A stretch of DNA of 10,949 nt from Gammaproteobacteria bacterium. Lineage in GTDB: Bacteria; Pseudomonadota; Gammaproteobacteria; Burkholderiales; Burkholderiaceae_C. Of this stretch, positions 1 through 6,679 are shown piece after piece. The stretch is taken from positions 1 through 10,949 of the forward strand of contig JAHIQV010000211.1 in assembly GCA_018903185.1 (NCBI GenBank). Reading direction: 5' to 3'. The position numbers were made by a program, and so were the translations under genes. Positions within the stretch are counted from its first letter, which is position 1; each line of letters starts with the position of its first letter. A model generated the notes under the pieces. The model was given only the letters and a program-made list of their open reading frames with translations. It was not told the DNA's origin and did not search any database.

Positions 1-2342
1 CAGGCGCTCACATCGGTGAGCACCGCACCCACGCGACGCTGCAGACGGTAAGGCGGCAAGCCCTTGAGCATGCGCCGCCCGTACGACTGGCGCAGCAGCC
101 GGGCATCGTAGCAAACCACCACCGCTTCGTCGGTCTCGCTGCGCAAGGCCCTGCCGGTCCACTGGAGAAGGCGCGCGCCGGTGGCGGGCACCACCAGTTC
201 GCTGAACGGGTCGCGCCCCTGCGCCTTCAGCCAGTCGGCGCGCGCCTGGCCCACCGGGTCGCTGGGCGAGGCAAACGGCAGCTTGGTGATGAACACCCAT
301 TCACACAGCTCGCCCGGCAGGTCCAGCCCCTCGCCGAACGACTGCAGGCCGAACAGGATGGACGGGCCGCCGGCTTCCACGCGCTCGGCGTGCTGGCGCA
401 ACAACTGCGTGCGCGAGGCCTCGCCCTGCGCCAGCACCTTGTCGCGCAGATCGCGGTGCAGGCCGCGCTCCAGCAGCTCCTGCGCGCGCCGCATCAGCGC
501 TTTCGAAGTGAACAGCACCAGCGCACCGCGCTGCACGGCGGCCAGGTCGTCCATCAGCGCGTCGAGCATCTCGCGGCTGTAGGCCTCGACATCTTTCGGA
601 TCGGCCTGCGTCTGCACCACGACCAGGCGGCCCTGGCGCGCGTGGTCGAACGGGCTCTGCACCTCGCGCGCCACCACGGCGTCGTCGTAGGCCAGACCGG
701 ACTCGTGCAGAAAGTGGTCGAAGCCGCCGCAGGTGACGAGCGAGGCCGAGGTCACCACCGCCGCGCGCACCTTGCTCCAGAGCTGGTGGCGCAGCAGGCT
801 GCCGGGCTGCAGCGGGCAGGCGTGGGCGGTGAGCGTGACCAGGCCGTGCTGGATGCCGGCTTCGAGCCACTTGGCCAGCGGCGGCTGGCCCGCGGCCGGG
901 TCCTGCAGCCAGAGTTCGGCCGTGGCCTGCGCGTGCTGCAGGCGCGGCGCGAGCACGCCCAGGCGGCTGTAGAGCCGGGCGCAGCGCGCGGCGTCGCCGG
1001 GGTTGTCGCGCGCGTTGGCCTTGAGCTGCGTGGCCAGCGCTTCCATCACCTTGAGCAGGGCGCTGGCGCGGCTGTGCAGCAAGGCCACGGTTTCCATCCA
1101 CTCGGGCGGCAGCGCGCCGCCTTCGAAGCGATCCACCACCGGCGCGCCCGCGGCGTCGAAACCGCCACGCGCCGGCGTGCGGCTGGGCGCGCGCCCGGTG
1201 AGCGCGGCCCACGCCGGCAGCGCGCCGATGCGCGCCATCGCCAGCCGCGCCAGCTCACCCTGCGCGCTTTTCATCTCGCGCGCCAGCGTGGCCACGTCCA
1301 CACCCGGCGTGTGCTGCATCGCGCCGGCCACCTCATCCACCGCGCGCGGCAGGCGGTCCAGCCACTGGCTGCGCATCAGGTCCATGCTCTCGCTGAACTG
1401 GCCCTGCGCCACAGCGCCCAGGTGGTGCGCTTCGTCGAACACGAGGTAGCAGTCTTCGGGCGCGGGCAGCGCGTGCAGGCCCAGCGTGGAGAGCAGCAGG
1501 TCGTGGTTCACCACGATCACCTGCGACTGCGCCAGCTTGGCGCGCGCCTGGTAGTAGCTGCAGCTGTTGTAGCTCGGGCAGTGGCGCGCGGTGCAGCTGT
1601 GGCGCTCGGCGGCCACCGGGCTCCAGAGTTCGCCTTCGGGCGGCTCGTCGAGCCGGTCGCGGTCGCCATCCCAGGTGCCGCCGTCCAGTTGCGCCGTCCA
1701 CTTCGCATAGACCTTGGCGCGTTCGCCCCAGCGTTCGGCGGCGCGCGCGCTGGCCGCGGCCGAGGCCACGGTGTGCGCCGCGATGCCGGAGGCCGAGGCG
1801 TCGGTGGTTTCGCTGGCGTCGTCGCTCTCGAACAGGTCGGCGCTGGCCGCGTCGCCGCCGCTCAGCTGATCCAGCTTCAGGCGGCAGACGTAGCGGCCAC
1901 GCCCCTTGGCGAGCGAATAGGTGAAAGGCTCGGGCAGCGCCGCGGCCAGCGCCGGCAGGTCCTTGGCAATCAACTGCTCCTGCAGCGCCACCGTGGCGGT
2001 GGAAATGACCACGCGCTTCTGTTGTGCCAGCGCGAGCGGGATCACGGTGGACACGTACGCCGCCGATTTGCCTACGCCCGTGCCGGCTTGCACCACCGCG
2101 ATGCCGCGCTCGGGCAAACCGGCTTCACCGCTCACCGAGCCGTCGCCCAGGCTCACGCCACTCAGCGTGTGCGCGATCAGCGCAGCCATCTCGCGCTGGC
2201 CGGGACGCGCGCGAAAGCCCGCCGCGTGCGACACCACGTGGTCGAAGGCGGCCAGGGCCAGCGCCTCGCGGGCCAGCGGGCCCGACGGCAGGGCCTCGGC
2301 TTCAACGGCGGGAACGTCGGGGGTATCGGAGGGAGTGGTCAT
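1..2342 (-). CDS. dinG: DinG-type Fe-S ATP-dependent DNA helicase (3' end at window edge)
   Basis: Superfamily 2, XPD-like 5'-to-3' DNA helicase that unwinds damaged or R-loop-containing DNA in the cytoplasm. The reading frame runs open from an ATG at 2342 to the left edge, 780 complete codons (E. coli DinG is about 716). Visible motifs are Walker A AGTGVGKS (residues 86-93), the DEAH box VFDEAHH (D303-H306), and four cysteines, C153, C250, C255 and C261. Their last three intervals (C-x4-C-x5-C) match the DinG iron-sulfur cluster. A GEGLD motif and a C-terminal QWTGRALRS motif VI lie near the far end. The interval between the first and second Cys is about 20 residues longer than I recall for E. 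coli, because of an Asp/Ser/Ala-rich insert at about 160-200. The last full codon is at 3-5 and the next two bases read TG on the minus strand, so the true stop may lie at or just beyond the edge. It is divergent from the patatin operon. The start has only a weak ribosome site. Function is secure; the exact C-terminus is not visible. Confidence 0.93.
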   Translation of the reverse strand, partial: MTTPSDTPDVPAVEAEALPSGPLAREALALAAFDHVVSHAAGFRARPGQREMAALIAHTLSGVSLGDGSVSGEAGLPERGIAVVQAGTGVGKSAAYVSTVIPLALAQQKRVVISTATVALQEQLIAKDLPALAAALPEPFTYSLAKGRGRYVCRLKLDQLSGGDAASADLFESDDASETTDASASGIAAHTVASAAASARAAERWGERAKVYAKWTAQLDGGTWDGDRDRLDEPPEGELWSPVAAERHSCTARHCPSYNSCSYYQARAKLAQSQVIVVNHDLLLSTLGLHALPAPEDCYLVFDEAHHLGAVAQGQFSESMDLMRSQWLDRLPRAVDEVAGAMQHTPGVDVATLAREMKSAQGELARLAMARIGALPAWAALTGRAPSRTPARGGFDAAGAPVVDRFEGGALPPEWMETVALLHSRASALLKVMEALATQLKANARDNPGDAARCARLYSRLGVLAPRLQHAQATAELWLQDPAAGQPPLAKWLEAGIQHGLVTLTAHACPLQPGSLLRHQLWSKVRAAVVTSASLVTCGGFDHFLHESGLAYDDAVVAREVQSPFDHARQGRLVVVQTQADPKDVEAYSREMLDALMDDLAAVQRGALVLFTSKALMRRAQELLERGLHRDLRDKVLAQGEASRTQLLRQHAERVEAGGPSILFGLQSFGEGLDLPGELCEWVFITKLPFASPSDPVGQARADWLKAQGRDPFSELVVPATGARLLQWTGRALRSETDEAVVVCYDARLLRQSYGRRMLKGLPPYRLQRRVGAVLTDVSA

Positions 2343-2452
2343 GCGGGGCCAGAGTCAAAAGGCGATTGTCCCAGACGGTCTCGTGCGGGTGGTGGCAGGG
2401 CGCGCAACTTGTGCACTGCACAATGCACCACAACGACATCCAAGAGCATTCC
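2343..2452. promoter_or_regulatory. Divergent intergenic region between dinG and the patatin operon
   Basis: These 110 bp must hold the promoters of both divergent genes. I see no LexA-type CTGT...ACAG box for dinG and no strong -35/-10 pair in either direction. The best plus-strand -10-like hexamer is CACAAT at 2419-2424, inside the palindrome described separately. A start there would give a leader of roughly 20 nt before the ATG at 2453. This promoter guess is weak because no convincing -35 accompanies it. Confidence 0.5.
2409..2423. promoter_or_regulatory. Perfect 15-bp palindrome, candidate operator of the patatin-permease operon
   Basis: TTGTGCA-C-TGCACAA is a perfect inverted repeat with 7-bp arms and a one-base centre. 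It also belongs to a run of three TGCAC units, at 2412-2416, 2417-2421 and 2424-2428. It sits 30 bp before the chosen ATG of the patatin gene and overlaps its best -10-like hexamer, a position suited to repression. TGC...GCA palindromes are typical of PhaR, the PHB-responsive repressor of phasin and PHB genes. Assigning it to PhaR is inference, supported only by motif style and the gene content downstream. Confidence 0.55.
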
Positions 2453-3553
2453 ATGGCCACCCGACGCAAGCCCGCCACCCGCAGTCCCGCCCGCCCTTCC
2501 GGCGACCACCAGCTGATCGACCTCGCCCTGCAGGGCGGCGGCTCCCACGGCGCCTTCACCTGGGGCGTGCTGGACCGCCTGCTGGACGACGCGTCGCTGG
2601 AGATCGCCGCCATCAGCGGCACCAGCGCCGGCGCCATGAACGCCGTGGCCCTGGCCGCGGGCCTGATGGAAGGCGGGCGCGAGGGCGCGCAGCGCGTGTT
2701 GCGGCGCTTCTGGCAACGCGTGGCCGAAGCCTCGCCCTTCCACCACCTGGAAAACAACCCCTTCAACGCCCTGCTGGGCAGCCACACGCCCTGGATGCAG
2801 GCGCTGCTGGCGCCCTGGCAACAGGCGGCGCAGCTGGCGGTCAGCCCGTATTCGCCCTACCAGCTCAACCCGCTGAACCTCAACCCGCTGCGCGACATCC
2901 TGGTGGAGACGGTGGACTTCGAACGCGTCTGCGCCTGCCACAAAACCCGTCTGTACATCGCCGCCACACAGGTGCGCACCGGCGCGCTGCGCGTGTTTGA
3001 CCAGGCTCAACTCACCCCCGACATGGTGCTCGCCTCGGCCTGCCTGCCGCGGCTGTTCCAGGCGGTGGAGATCGACGGCGAGGCCTACTGGGACGGCGGC
3101 TACGCCGGCAACCCCTCGCTCATGCCCCTGATCACCGACAGCCCGGCCGACGACCTCCTGCTGGTTCAGATCAACCCGCGCGAACGCCCCGAACCGCCCA
3201 CCCGCACCAGCGACATCCTGGACCGCATCGACGAAGTGACCTTCAACGCCAGCCTGCTGAAAGAACTGCGCTCCATCGCGCTGCTCAAGCGCCTGATTGA
3301 AGAAGAAGGCCGACCCGGCCACCAATACCGCAACCCGCTGTTCCAGCGCGCCGAGGCGCTGCGCCTGCACCTGATCGATGGCGGCGCCTCGCTCAGCACC
3401 CTGGGCGCGGGCAGCAAGACCCAGACCTCGCTGGCGTTCCTGAACCGCCTGCACGACCTGGGCCATGCCGCCGCCGACCAGTGGCTCACGGCGCACCGAT
3501 CAGACATCGGCCAGCGCAGCAGCCACGACATCTTTCAGGCGCTGACCCCATGA
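2453..3553 (+). CDS. Patatin-like phospholipase/esterase, candidate PHB-related depolymerase
   Basis: A 366-residue cytoplasmic Ser-Asp dyad hydrolase of the patatin family. The glycine-rich oxyanion motif GGGSHG is at residues 28-33, the nucleophile elbow GTSAG at 56-60 (Ser58), and the catalytic Asp in DGG at 214-216 (Asp214). There is no signal peptide; the first 17 residues are basic and probably disordered. I chose the ATG at 2453. The frame is open further upstream, but an in-frame ATG at 2423 falls inside the palindrome and has no ribosome site, and the 2453 start is preceded by a modest AAGAG. It is the first gene of a plus-strand operon with a GntP permease and an alpha/beta hydrolase. 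Patatin proteins linked to 3-hydroxybutyrate genes are known, for example the bdhA-patD operon of Legionella. A role in PHB or hydroxyacyl-ester mobilisation is therefore plausible, but a generic phospholipase role cannot be excluded. Confidence 0.9.
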   Translation: MATRRKPATRSPARPSGDHQLIDLALQGGGSHGAFTWGVLDRLLDDASLEIAAISGTSAGAMNAVALAAGLMEGGREGAQRVLRRFWQRVAEASPFHHLENNPFNALLGSHTPWMQALLAPWQQAAQLAVSPYSPYQLNPLNLNPLRDILVETVDFERVCACHKTRLYIAATQVRTGALRVFDQAQLTPDMVLASACLPRLFQAVEIDGEAYWDGGYAGNPSLMPLITDSPADDLLLVQINPRERPEPPTRTSDILDRIDEVTFNASLLKELRSIALLKRLIEEEGRPGHQYRNPLFQRAEALRLHLIDGGASLSTLGAGSKTQTSLAFLNRLHDLGHAAADQWLTAHRSDIGQRSSHDIFQALTP

Positions 3554-3618
3554 ACCCCGCGCACGGCCGCCCGAAGCGCTCTCGCATCGCCGTCCGAAGG
3601 ACGGAGGTTTTCGAATGA
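3550..3618 (+). CDS. 22-codon bridging micro-ORF, probable translational relay
   Basis: An ATG at 3550 overlaps the patatin stop codon (ATGA) and opens a 22-codon frame ending in the TGA at 3616-3618, which overlaps the ATG of the permease gene (AATGA). The peptide begins MNPAHGRP and is rich in Arg and Lys, with no resemblance to a known family. Its start and stop coincide with the flanking stop and start. The likeliest role is to carry ribosomes across the gap and open the hairpin over the permease ribosome site, rather than to make a functional peptide. Only a weak AGG lies upstream, so initiation would depend on termination of patatin translation. Translation is not proven. Confidence 0.4.
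   Translation: MNPAHGRPKRSRIAVRRTEVFE
3590..3607 (+). promoter_or_regulatory. Hairpin overlapping the GntP permease ribosome-binding site
   Basis: CCGTCC-GAA-GGACGG (3590-3604) is a perfect 6-bp stem with a 3-nt GAA loop. Its 3' arm contains the first two bases of the Shine-Dalgarno GGAGG (3603-3607), which lies 7 nt before the ATG at 3615. Folding would partly occlude the ribosome site. Four T residues follow at 3608-3611, but the stem is short for a terminator. Confidence 0.5.
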
Positions 3619-5045
3619 CCAGCATCCTCGGCATCCTGCTCGCGCTCGTGCTGCTCATGGCGCTGGCCTACCGCGGCGTGAGCGTGCTCATCCTTGCACC
3701 GCTCATGGCCCTGCTCGCGGCGCTGTTCAGCCCCGATGCACCGCTGCTCGCCAGCTACACGCAGGTCTTCATGCCCGCGCTGGGCGGCTTCGTGATCGCC
3801 TTCTTCCCGCTGTTCCTGCTCGGCGCCGTGTTCGGCAAGCTGATGGAAGACTCGGGCGCCGCCACCGTGATCGCGCAGGCCATCGTGAAAACGCTGGGCG
3901 TGCAGCGCGCCATCCTGGCCATCGTGCTCGCCTGCGCGGTGCTCACCTACGGCGGCGTCTCGCTCTTCGTGGTCGCCTTTGCCGTGTACCCGATCGCGGC
4001 CGCGCTGTTCCGCCGCGCCGACGTGCCGCAGCGGCTCATTCCCGGCACCATCGCGCTCGGCGCCTTCACCTTCACCATGACCGCGCTGCCCGGCACGCCC
4101 GCGATCCAGAACGCCATCCCCATGCCCTTCTTCGGCACCACGCCCTTCGCCGCGCCCGGCCTGGGCCTGATCGGCGGCGCGGTGATGCTGGTGCTGGGCA
4201 CGCTGTGGCTCATGCGCCGCGCGGCCAGCGCCAAGACGCGCGGCGAAGGCTTTGGCGAGTCCTCGGCCTTGAAGGACCCGGCCAACGCCACGACCGCACG
4301 CGCCAGCACCGCAGGCCACCCGCCGCCCGATGCCCTGAGCGGCAGCGCCTTCGCGCGCGCCATCGCCCCGGTGGTGCTGGTGATCGCGCTCAACTACCTG
4401 CTCGCCACCTGGCTGCTGCCCGCGCTTGACACCGCCTACCTCGCCGAGCCGCGCTACGGCAGCACCCGCATCGAGAACCTGCGCGGCATCTGGGCCGTGA
4501 CCACCGCGCTGGCCGCGGCCATCGTGCTGCTGGTGCTGCTGCAGCGCGCGCGCCTGCCCGCTCTGGGCCAGACGCTGGAGACCGGCGCCACCAGCTCGGT
4601 GCTGCCGCTGCTCAACACCGCCTCGCAGGTGGGTTTTGGCGCCGTCATCGCCTCGCTCGCCGGGTTCGCGCTGATCCGCGACGCCGTGCTCGGCATCGCG
4701 CCCGGCAACCCGCTGGTGAGCATGTCCATCGCCGTCAACATCCTGGCCGGCATCACCGGCTCCGCCTCGGGCGGCATGAGCATCGCGCTGCAGACCCTGG
4801 GCGAGACCTGGCTCGCCATGGGCCAGGCCGCCGGCATCGCGCCCGATCTGCTGCACCGCGTCACCGCCATCGCCACCGGGGGGCTCGACGCCCTGCCGCA
4901 CAACGGCGCCGTCATCACCCTGCTGGGCATCTGCGGCCTCAGCCACCGCCAGGCCTATGCCGACATCTTCGTGGTCGCGGTGGCCATTCCCGTGCTCTCG
5001 CTGGTGGTCGTGGTGCTGCTGGGCACGGCCTTCGGATCCTTCTGA
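3615..5045 (+). CDS. GntP-family permease, probable D-3-hydroxybutyrate transporter
   Basis: A 476-residue polytopic inner-membrane symporter of the gluconate permease (GntP) family. Hydrophobic segments cover roughly residues 3-38, 55-75, 99-132, 142-160, 180-200, 248-270, 291-310, 333-355, 365-395 and 425-475. A hydrophilic cytoplasmic loop lies at about 201-247. Family-like stretches include TYGGVSLFVVAF (111-122), TALPGTPAIQNAIP (156-169) and GGLDALPHNGAVITLL (422-437). These are the features I associate with the beta-hydroxybutyrate permease branch rather than true gluconate permeases. The ATG has a good GGAGG 7 nt upstream. It lies 61 bp after patatin and overlaps the next gene as TGATG, so the three are almost certainly cotranscribed. 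The GntP family call is firm; the substrate is inferred from sequence style and the patatin neighbour. Gluconate or another short hydroxy acid is the alternative. Confidence 0.88.
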   Translation: MTSILGILLALVLLMALAYRGVSVLILAPLMALLAALFSPDAPLLASYTQVFMPALGGFVIAFFPLFLLGAVFGKLMEDSGAATVIAQAIVKTLGVQRAILAIVLACAVLTYGGVSLFVVAFAVYPIAAALFRRADVPQRLIPGTIALGAFTFTMTALPGTPAIQNAIPMPFFGTTPFAAPGLGLIGGAVMLVLGTLWLMRRAASAKTRGEGFGESSALKDPANATTARASTAGHPPPDALSGSAFARAIAPVVLVIALNYLLATWLLPALDTAYLAEPRYGSTRIENLRGIWAVTTALAAAIVLLVLLQRARLPALGQTLETGATSSVLPLLNTASQVGFGAVIASLAGFALIRDAVLGIAPGNPLVSMSIAVNILAGITGSASGGMSIALQTLGETWLAMGQAAGIAPDLLHRVTAIATGGLDALPHNGAVITLLGICGLSHRQAYADIFVVAVAIPVLSLVVVVLLGTAFGSF

Positions 5046-5917
5046 TGGTGCCCCTGCTGATCGGTCTCGGCCTGCTCGGTGCCGCCTTGTTCGGTGCCCG
5101 CCACGTGCTGCACCGCAGCCTGGCGCCCGAAGCCAGCACCGATGGCCCGACCCCGGCCGAGCTGGGCCTGCGCGCGCACGACGTGCAGATTCCCGGCGCC
5201 GCCGGCCAGCATCTGTTTGCCTGGTACCTGCCCGCGCCCGCATCGGCCCCGCACCCCGCGCCCGCCGTGGTGCTGCTGCACGGCTGGGGCGGCAACGCCA
5301 GCACCCTGCTGCCCGCCGCGCAGGCGCTGCACGCGGCAGGCTTCGCCGTGCTCCTGCCCGAATCGCGCAACCACGGTCGCAGCAGCCGCACCGGCCACAG
5401 CTCCCTGCCCCGTTTCGCCGAAGACCTGGAGGCCGCGCTCGACTGGCTCGCCACCCAGCCCGGCGTGGACCCGCAGCGCATCGCCGCGCTCGGCCACTCG
5501 GTGGGCGCCGCCGCCGTGCTGCTGGTGGCCTCGCGCCGCCCGGGGCTGGCCGCGGCGGTGAGCGTGAGCGCCTTTGCGCACCCCGAATGGGTCATGCGCC
5601 GCTGGCTCGCGCTGCGCCGCGTGCCCTACTGGCCACTGGGCTGGCTGGTCAATCGCTACGTGGAGTCGGTGATCGGTGCGCGTTTTGATCGCATCGCCCC
5701 GCTGGCCACGCTGGGCCAGGCCCTGTGCCCGGTGTTGCTGCTGCACGGCACTGAAGACACCACCGTGCCGCTCGCCGATGCGCAGCAGCTCATCCAGCAC
5801 AAAGGCAGCGCACGCGCCACGCTGCTGGCGCTGCATGGCACCCACGAAGGTTTTGCCGATCCGTCCACCGCGACACAGGCCGTGCTGGCGTTTCTGACGC
5901 AGCGTGGCGCGGCCTGA
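5045..5917 (+). CDS. Alpha/beta hydrolase with N-terminal hydrophobic segment
   Basis: A 290-residue serine hydrolase of the alpha/beta fold. The oxyanion-side motif HGWGGN is at 79-84 and the nucleophile elbow GHSVG at 150-154 (Ser152). Asp238 in HGTEDTTVP and His267 in THEGF complete the catalytic triad. A hydrophobic stretch at residues 2-17, followed by basic residues, looks like a membrane anchor or uncleaved signal, so the enzyme may face the periplasm or sit on the inner membrane. Its ATG overlaps the permease stop (TGATG), which implies translational coupling; there is no strong ribosome site of its own. The substrate is unknown. In this operon an esterase acting on hydroxybutyrate oligomers or related esters is a reasonable guess, but dienelactone-hydrolase-like or generic carboxylesterase activity is equally compatible with the motifs. 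Confidence 0.88.
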   Translation: MVPLLIGLGLLGAALFGARHVLHRSLAPEASTDGPTPAELGLRAHDVQIPGAAGQHLFAWYLPAPASAPHPAPAVVLLHGWGGNASTLLPAAQALHAAGFAVLLPESRNHGRSSRTGHSSLPRFAEDLEAALDWLATQPGVDPQRIAALGHSVGAAAVLLVASRRPGLAAAVSVSAFAHPEWVMRRWLALRRVPYWPLGWLVNRYVESVIGARFDRIAPLATLGQALCPVLLLHGTEDTTVPLADAQQLIQHKGSARATLLALHGTHEGFADPSTATQAVLAFLTQRGAA

Positions 5918-5923
5918 CCCGCT

Positions 5924-5949
5924 CACCGCCCGGTGCGGCTGCGCAGCCG
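5924..5949. terminator. Two adjacent GC-rich hairpins between convergent genes
   Basis: CACCG-CC-CGGTG (5924-5935) is directly followed by the perfect 14-bp palindrome CGGCTGCGCAGCCG (5936-5949). Both lie in the 54-bp gap between the convergent hydrolase and MarC genes, where a bidirectional terminator would be expected. Neither has a T-tract on either strand and the 2-nt or zero-length loops would need to open, so intrinsic termination is only possible, not shown. Confidence 0.3.
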
Positions 5950-5971
5950 TCGCCGGGATGGCGAACCCGCA

Positions 5972-6664
5972 TCAGCCGGCCGCCGCCTCCCGCAACAGGC
6001 CCAGCGCCAGCTCGCTCGCCCCGTCCCACACGATCTGCACGCCCAGGCAGAGCAGGATGAACGCCGACAGGCGCAGGAAGATCACCGTGCCCGCCTCGCC
6101 CAAGGGCCGCAGCAGGCGCTGCGCGTAGCGAAACGCCAGGTACAGCAAAACCCCCACCGCCAGCAGCGCCAGCACGCCGCCGCCCATGCGCGCGAGCGAC
6201 AGCAGCAGCCGCTGGTCGTGCAGCGACACACCCACGGTGATGGCCGCTGCAATGGAACCCGGCCCGCAACTGATCGGGAACGTGAGCGGATAAAAGGCCT
6301 GCCGCCGCGCCATTTCGGGCGTGAACGACTCGGCCAGCTCGGTGCGGCTGTCCACCGTGGCGTGCGTGGCGGTGAGCAGTCGCCAGGCCGTGGCCGCCAG
6401 GATCAGACCACCCCCCACCCGCACGATGGGCAGCGAGATGCCGAAAAACTCCAGCACGAACGAACCGATCAGCATCGAGCCCAGCATCAGCCCGAACATG
6501 TTGCGCGCAATGCGCCGCGCCAGCAGCGCCCGCGTGCCGTCCGAAGCGCCCTCGGTCAAGCCGAGGAAAATCGGTGCCGTGGCCGCCGGGTTCAGGATCG
6601 GCAGCAGCGCCGCAAAGACGAACAGGAAACTCTTGCCCAGCGCGAGCAGCAGTTCGATGGTCAT
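5972..6664 (-). CDS. MarC/YhgN-family integral membrane protein
   Basis: A 230-residue protein of the MarC family, whose length (about 200-230) and six-helix topology it matches. Its hydrophobic segments are at roughly residues 9-33, 53-73, 79-98, 133-146, 158-178 and 190-220. Conserved family signatures are the LNPAATAPIFLGLT stretch in the first segment (residues 24-37) and PLTFPISCGPGSIAAA near the middle. The biochemical function of MarC proteins is not established; the old link to multiple antibiotic resistance in E. coli has been withdrawn. The ATG lies 15 bp after the stop of the BCCT transporter gene and has no clear ribosome site of its own, so it is probably translated from the BCCT mRNA. 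It is convergent with the alpha/beta hydrolase gene. Confidence 0.9.
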   Translation of the reverse strand: MTIELLLALGKSFLFVFAALLPILNPAATAPIFLGLTEGASDGTRALLARRIARNMFGLMLGSMLIGSFVLEFFGISLPIVRVGGGLILAATAWRLLTATHATVDSRTELAESFTPEMARRQAFYPLTFPISCGPGSIAAAITVGVSLHDQRLLLSLARMGGGVLALLAVGVLLYLAFRYAQRLLRPLGEAGTVIFLRLSAFILLCLGVQIVWDGASELALGLLREAAAG

Positions 6665-6679
6665 GGAATCAGGGCGCGT

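Noticed and set aside
2343..2452. LexA/SOS box for dinG
   Set aside because: dinG is an SOS gene in E. coli, so I looked for CTGT-N8-ACAG here, but none is present.
390..2516. 708-codon open frame on the plus strand across the dinG region
   Set aside because: It is antisense to dinG, is His/Arg/Gln/Ala-rich with no domain, and reflects third-position GC bias. The minus frame has every helicase motif.
2339..3496. 385-codon minus-strand frame opposite the patatin gene
   Set aside because: Composition and lack of motifs show a shadow; patatin motifs GGGSHG, GTSAG and DGG are on the plus strand.
3554..3614. Intrinsic terminator between patatin and permease genes
   Set aside because: The 6-bp stem is short and is not followed directly by a T-run; the overlap with the ribosome site and the micro-ORF point to translational control within an operon.
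3486..5243. 585-codon minus-strand frame opposite the permease gene
   Set aside because: Low-complexity His/Gln/Gly/Arg composition without motifs; it is a shadow of the GntP gene.
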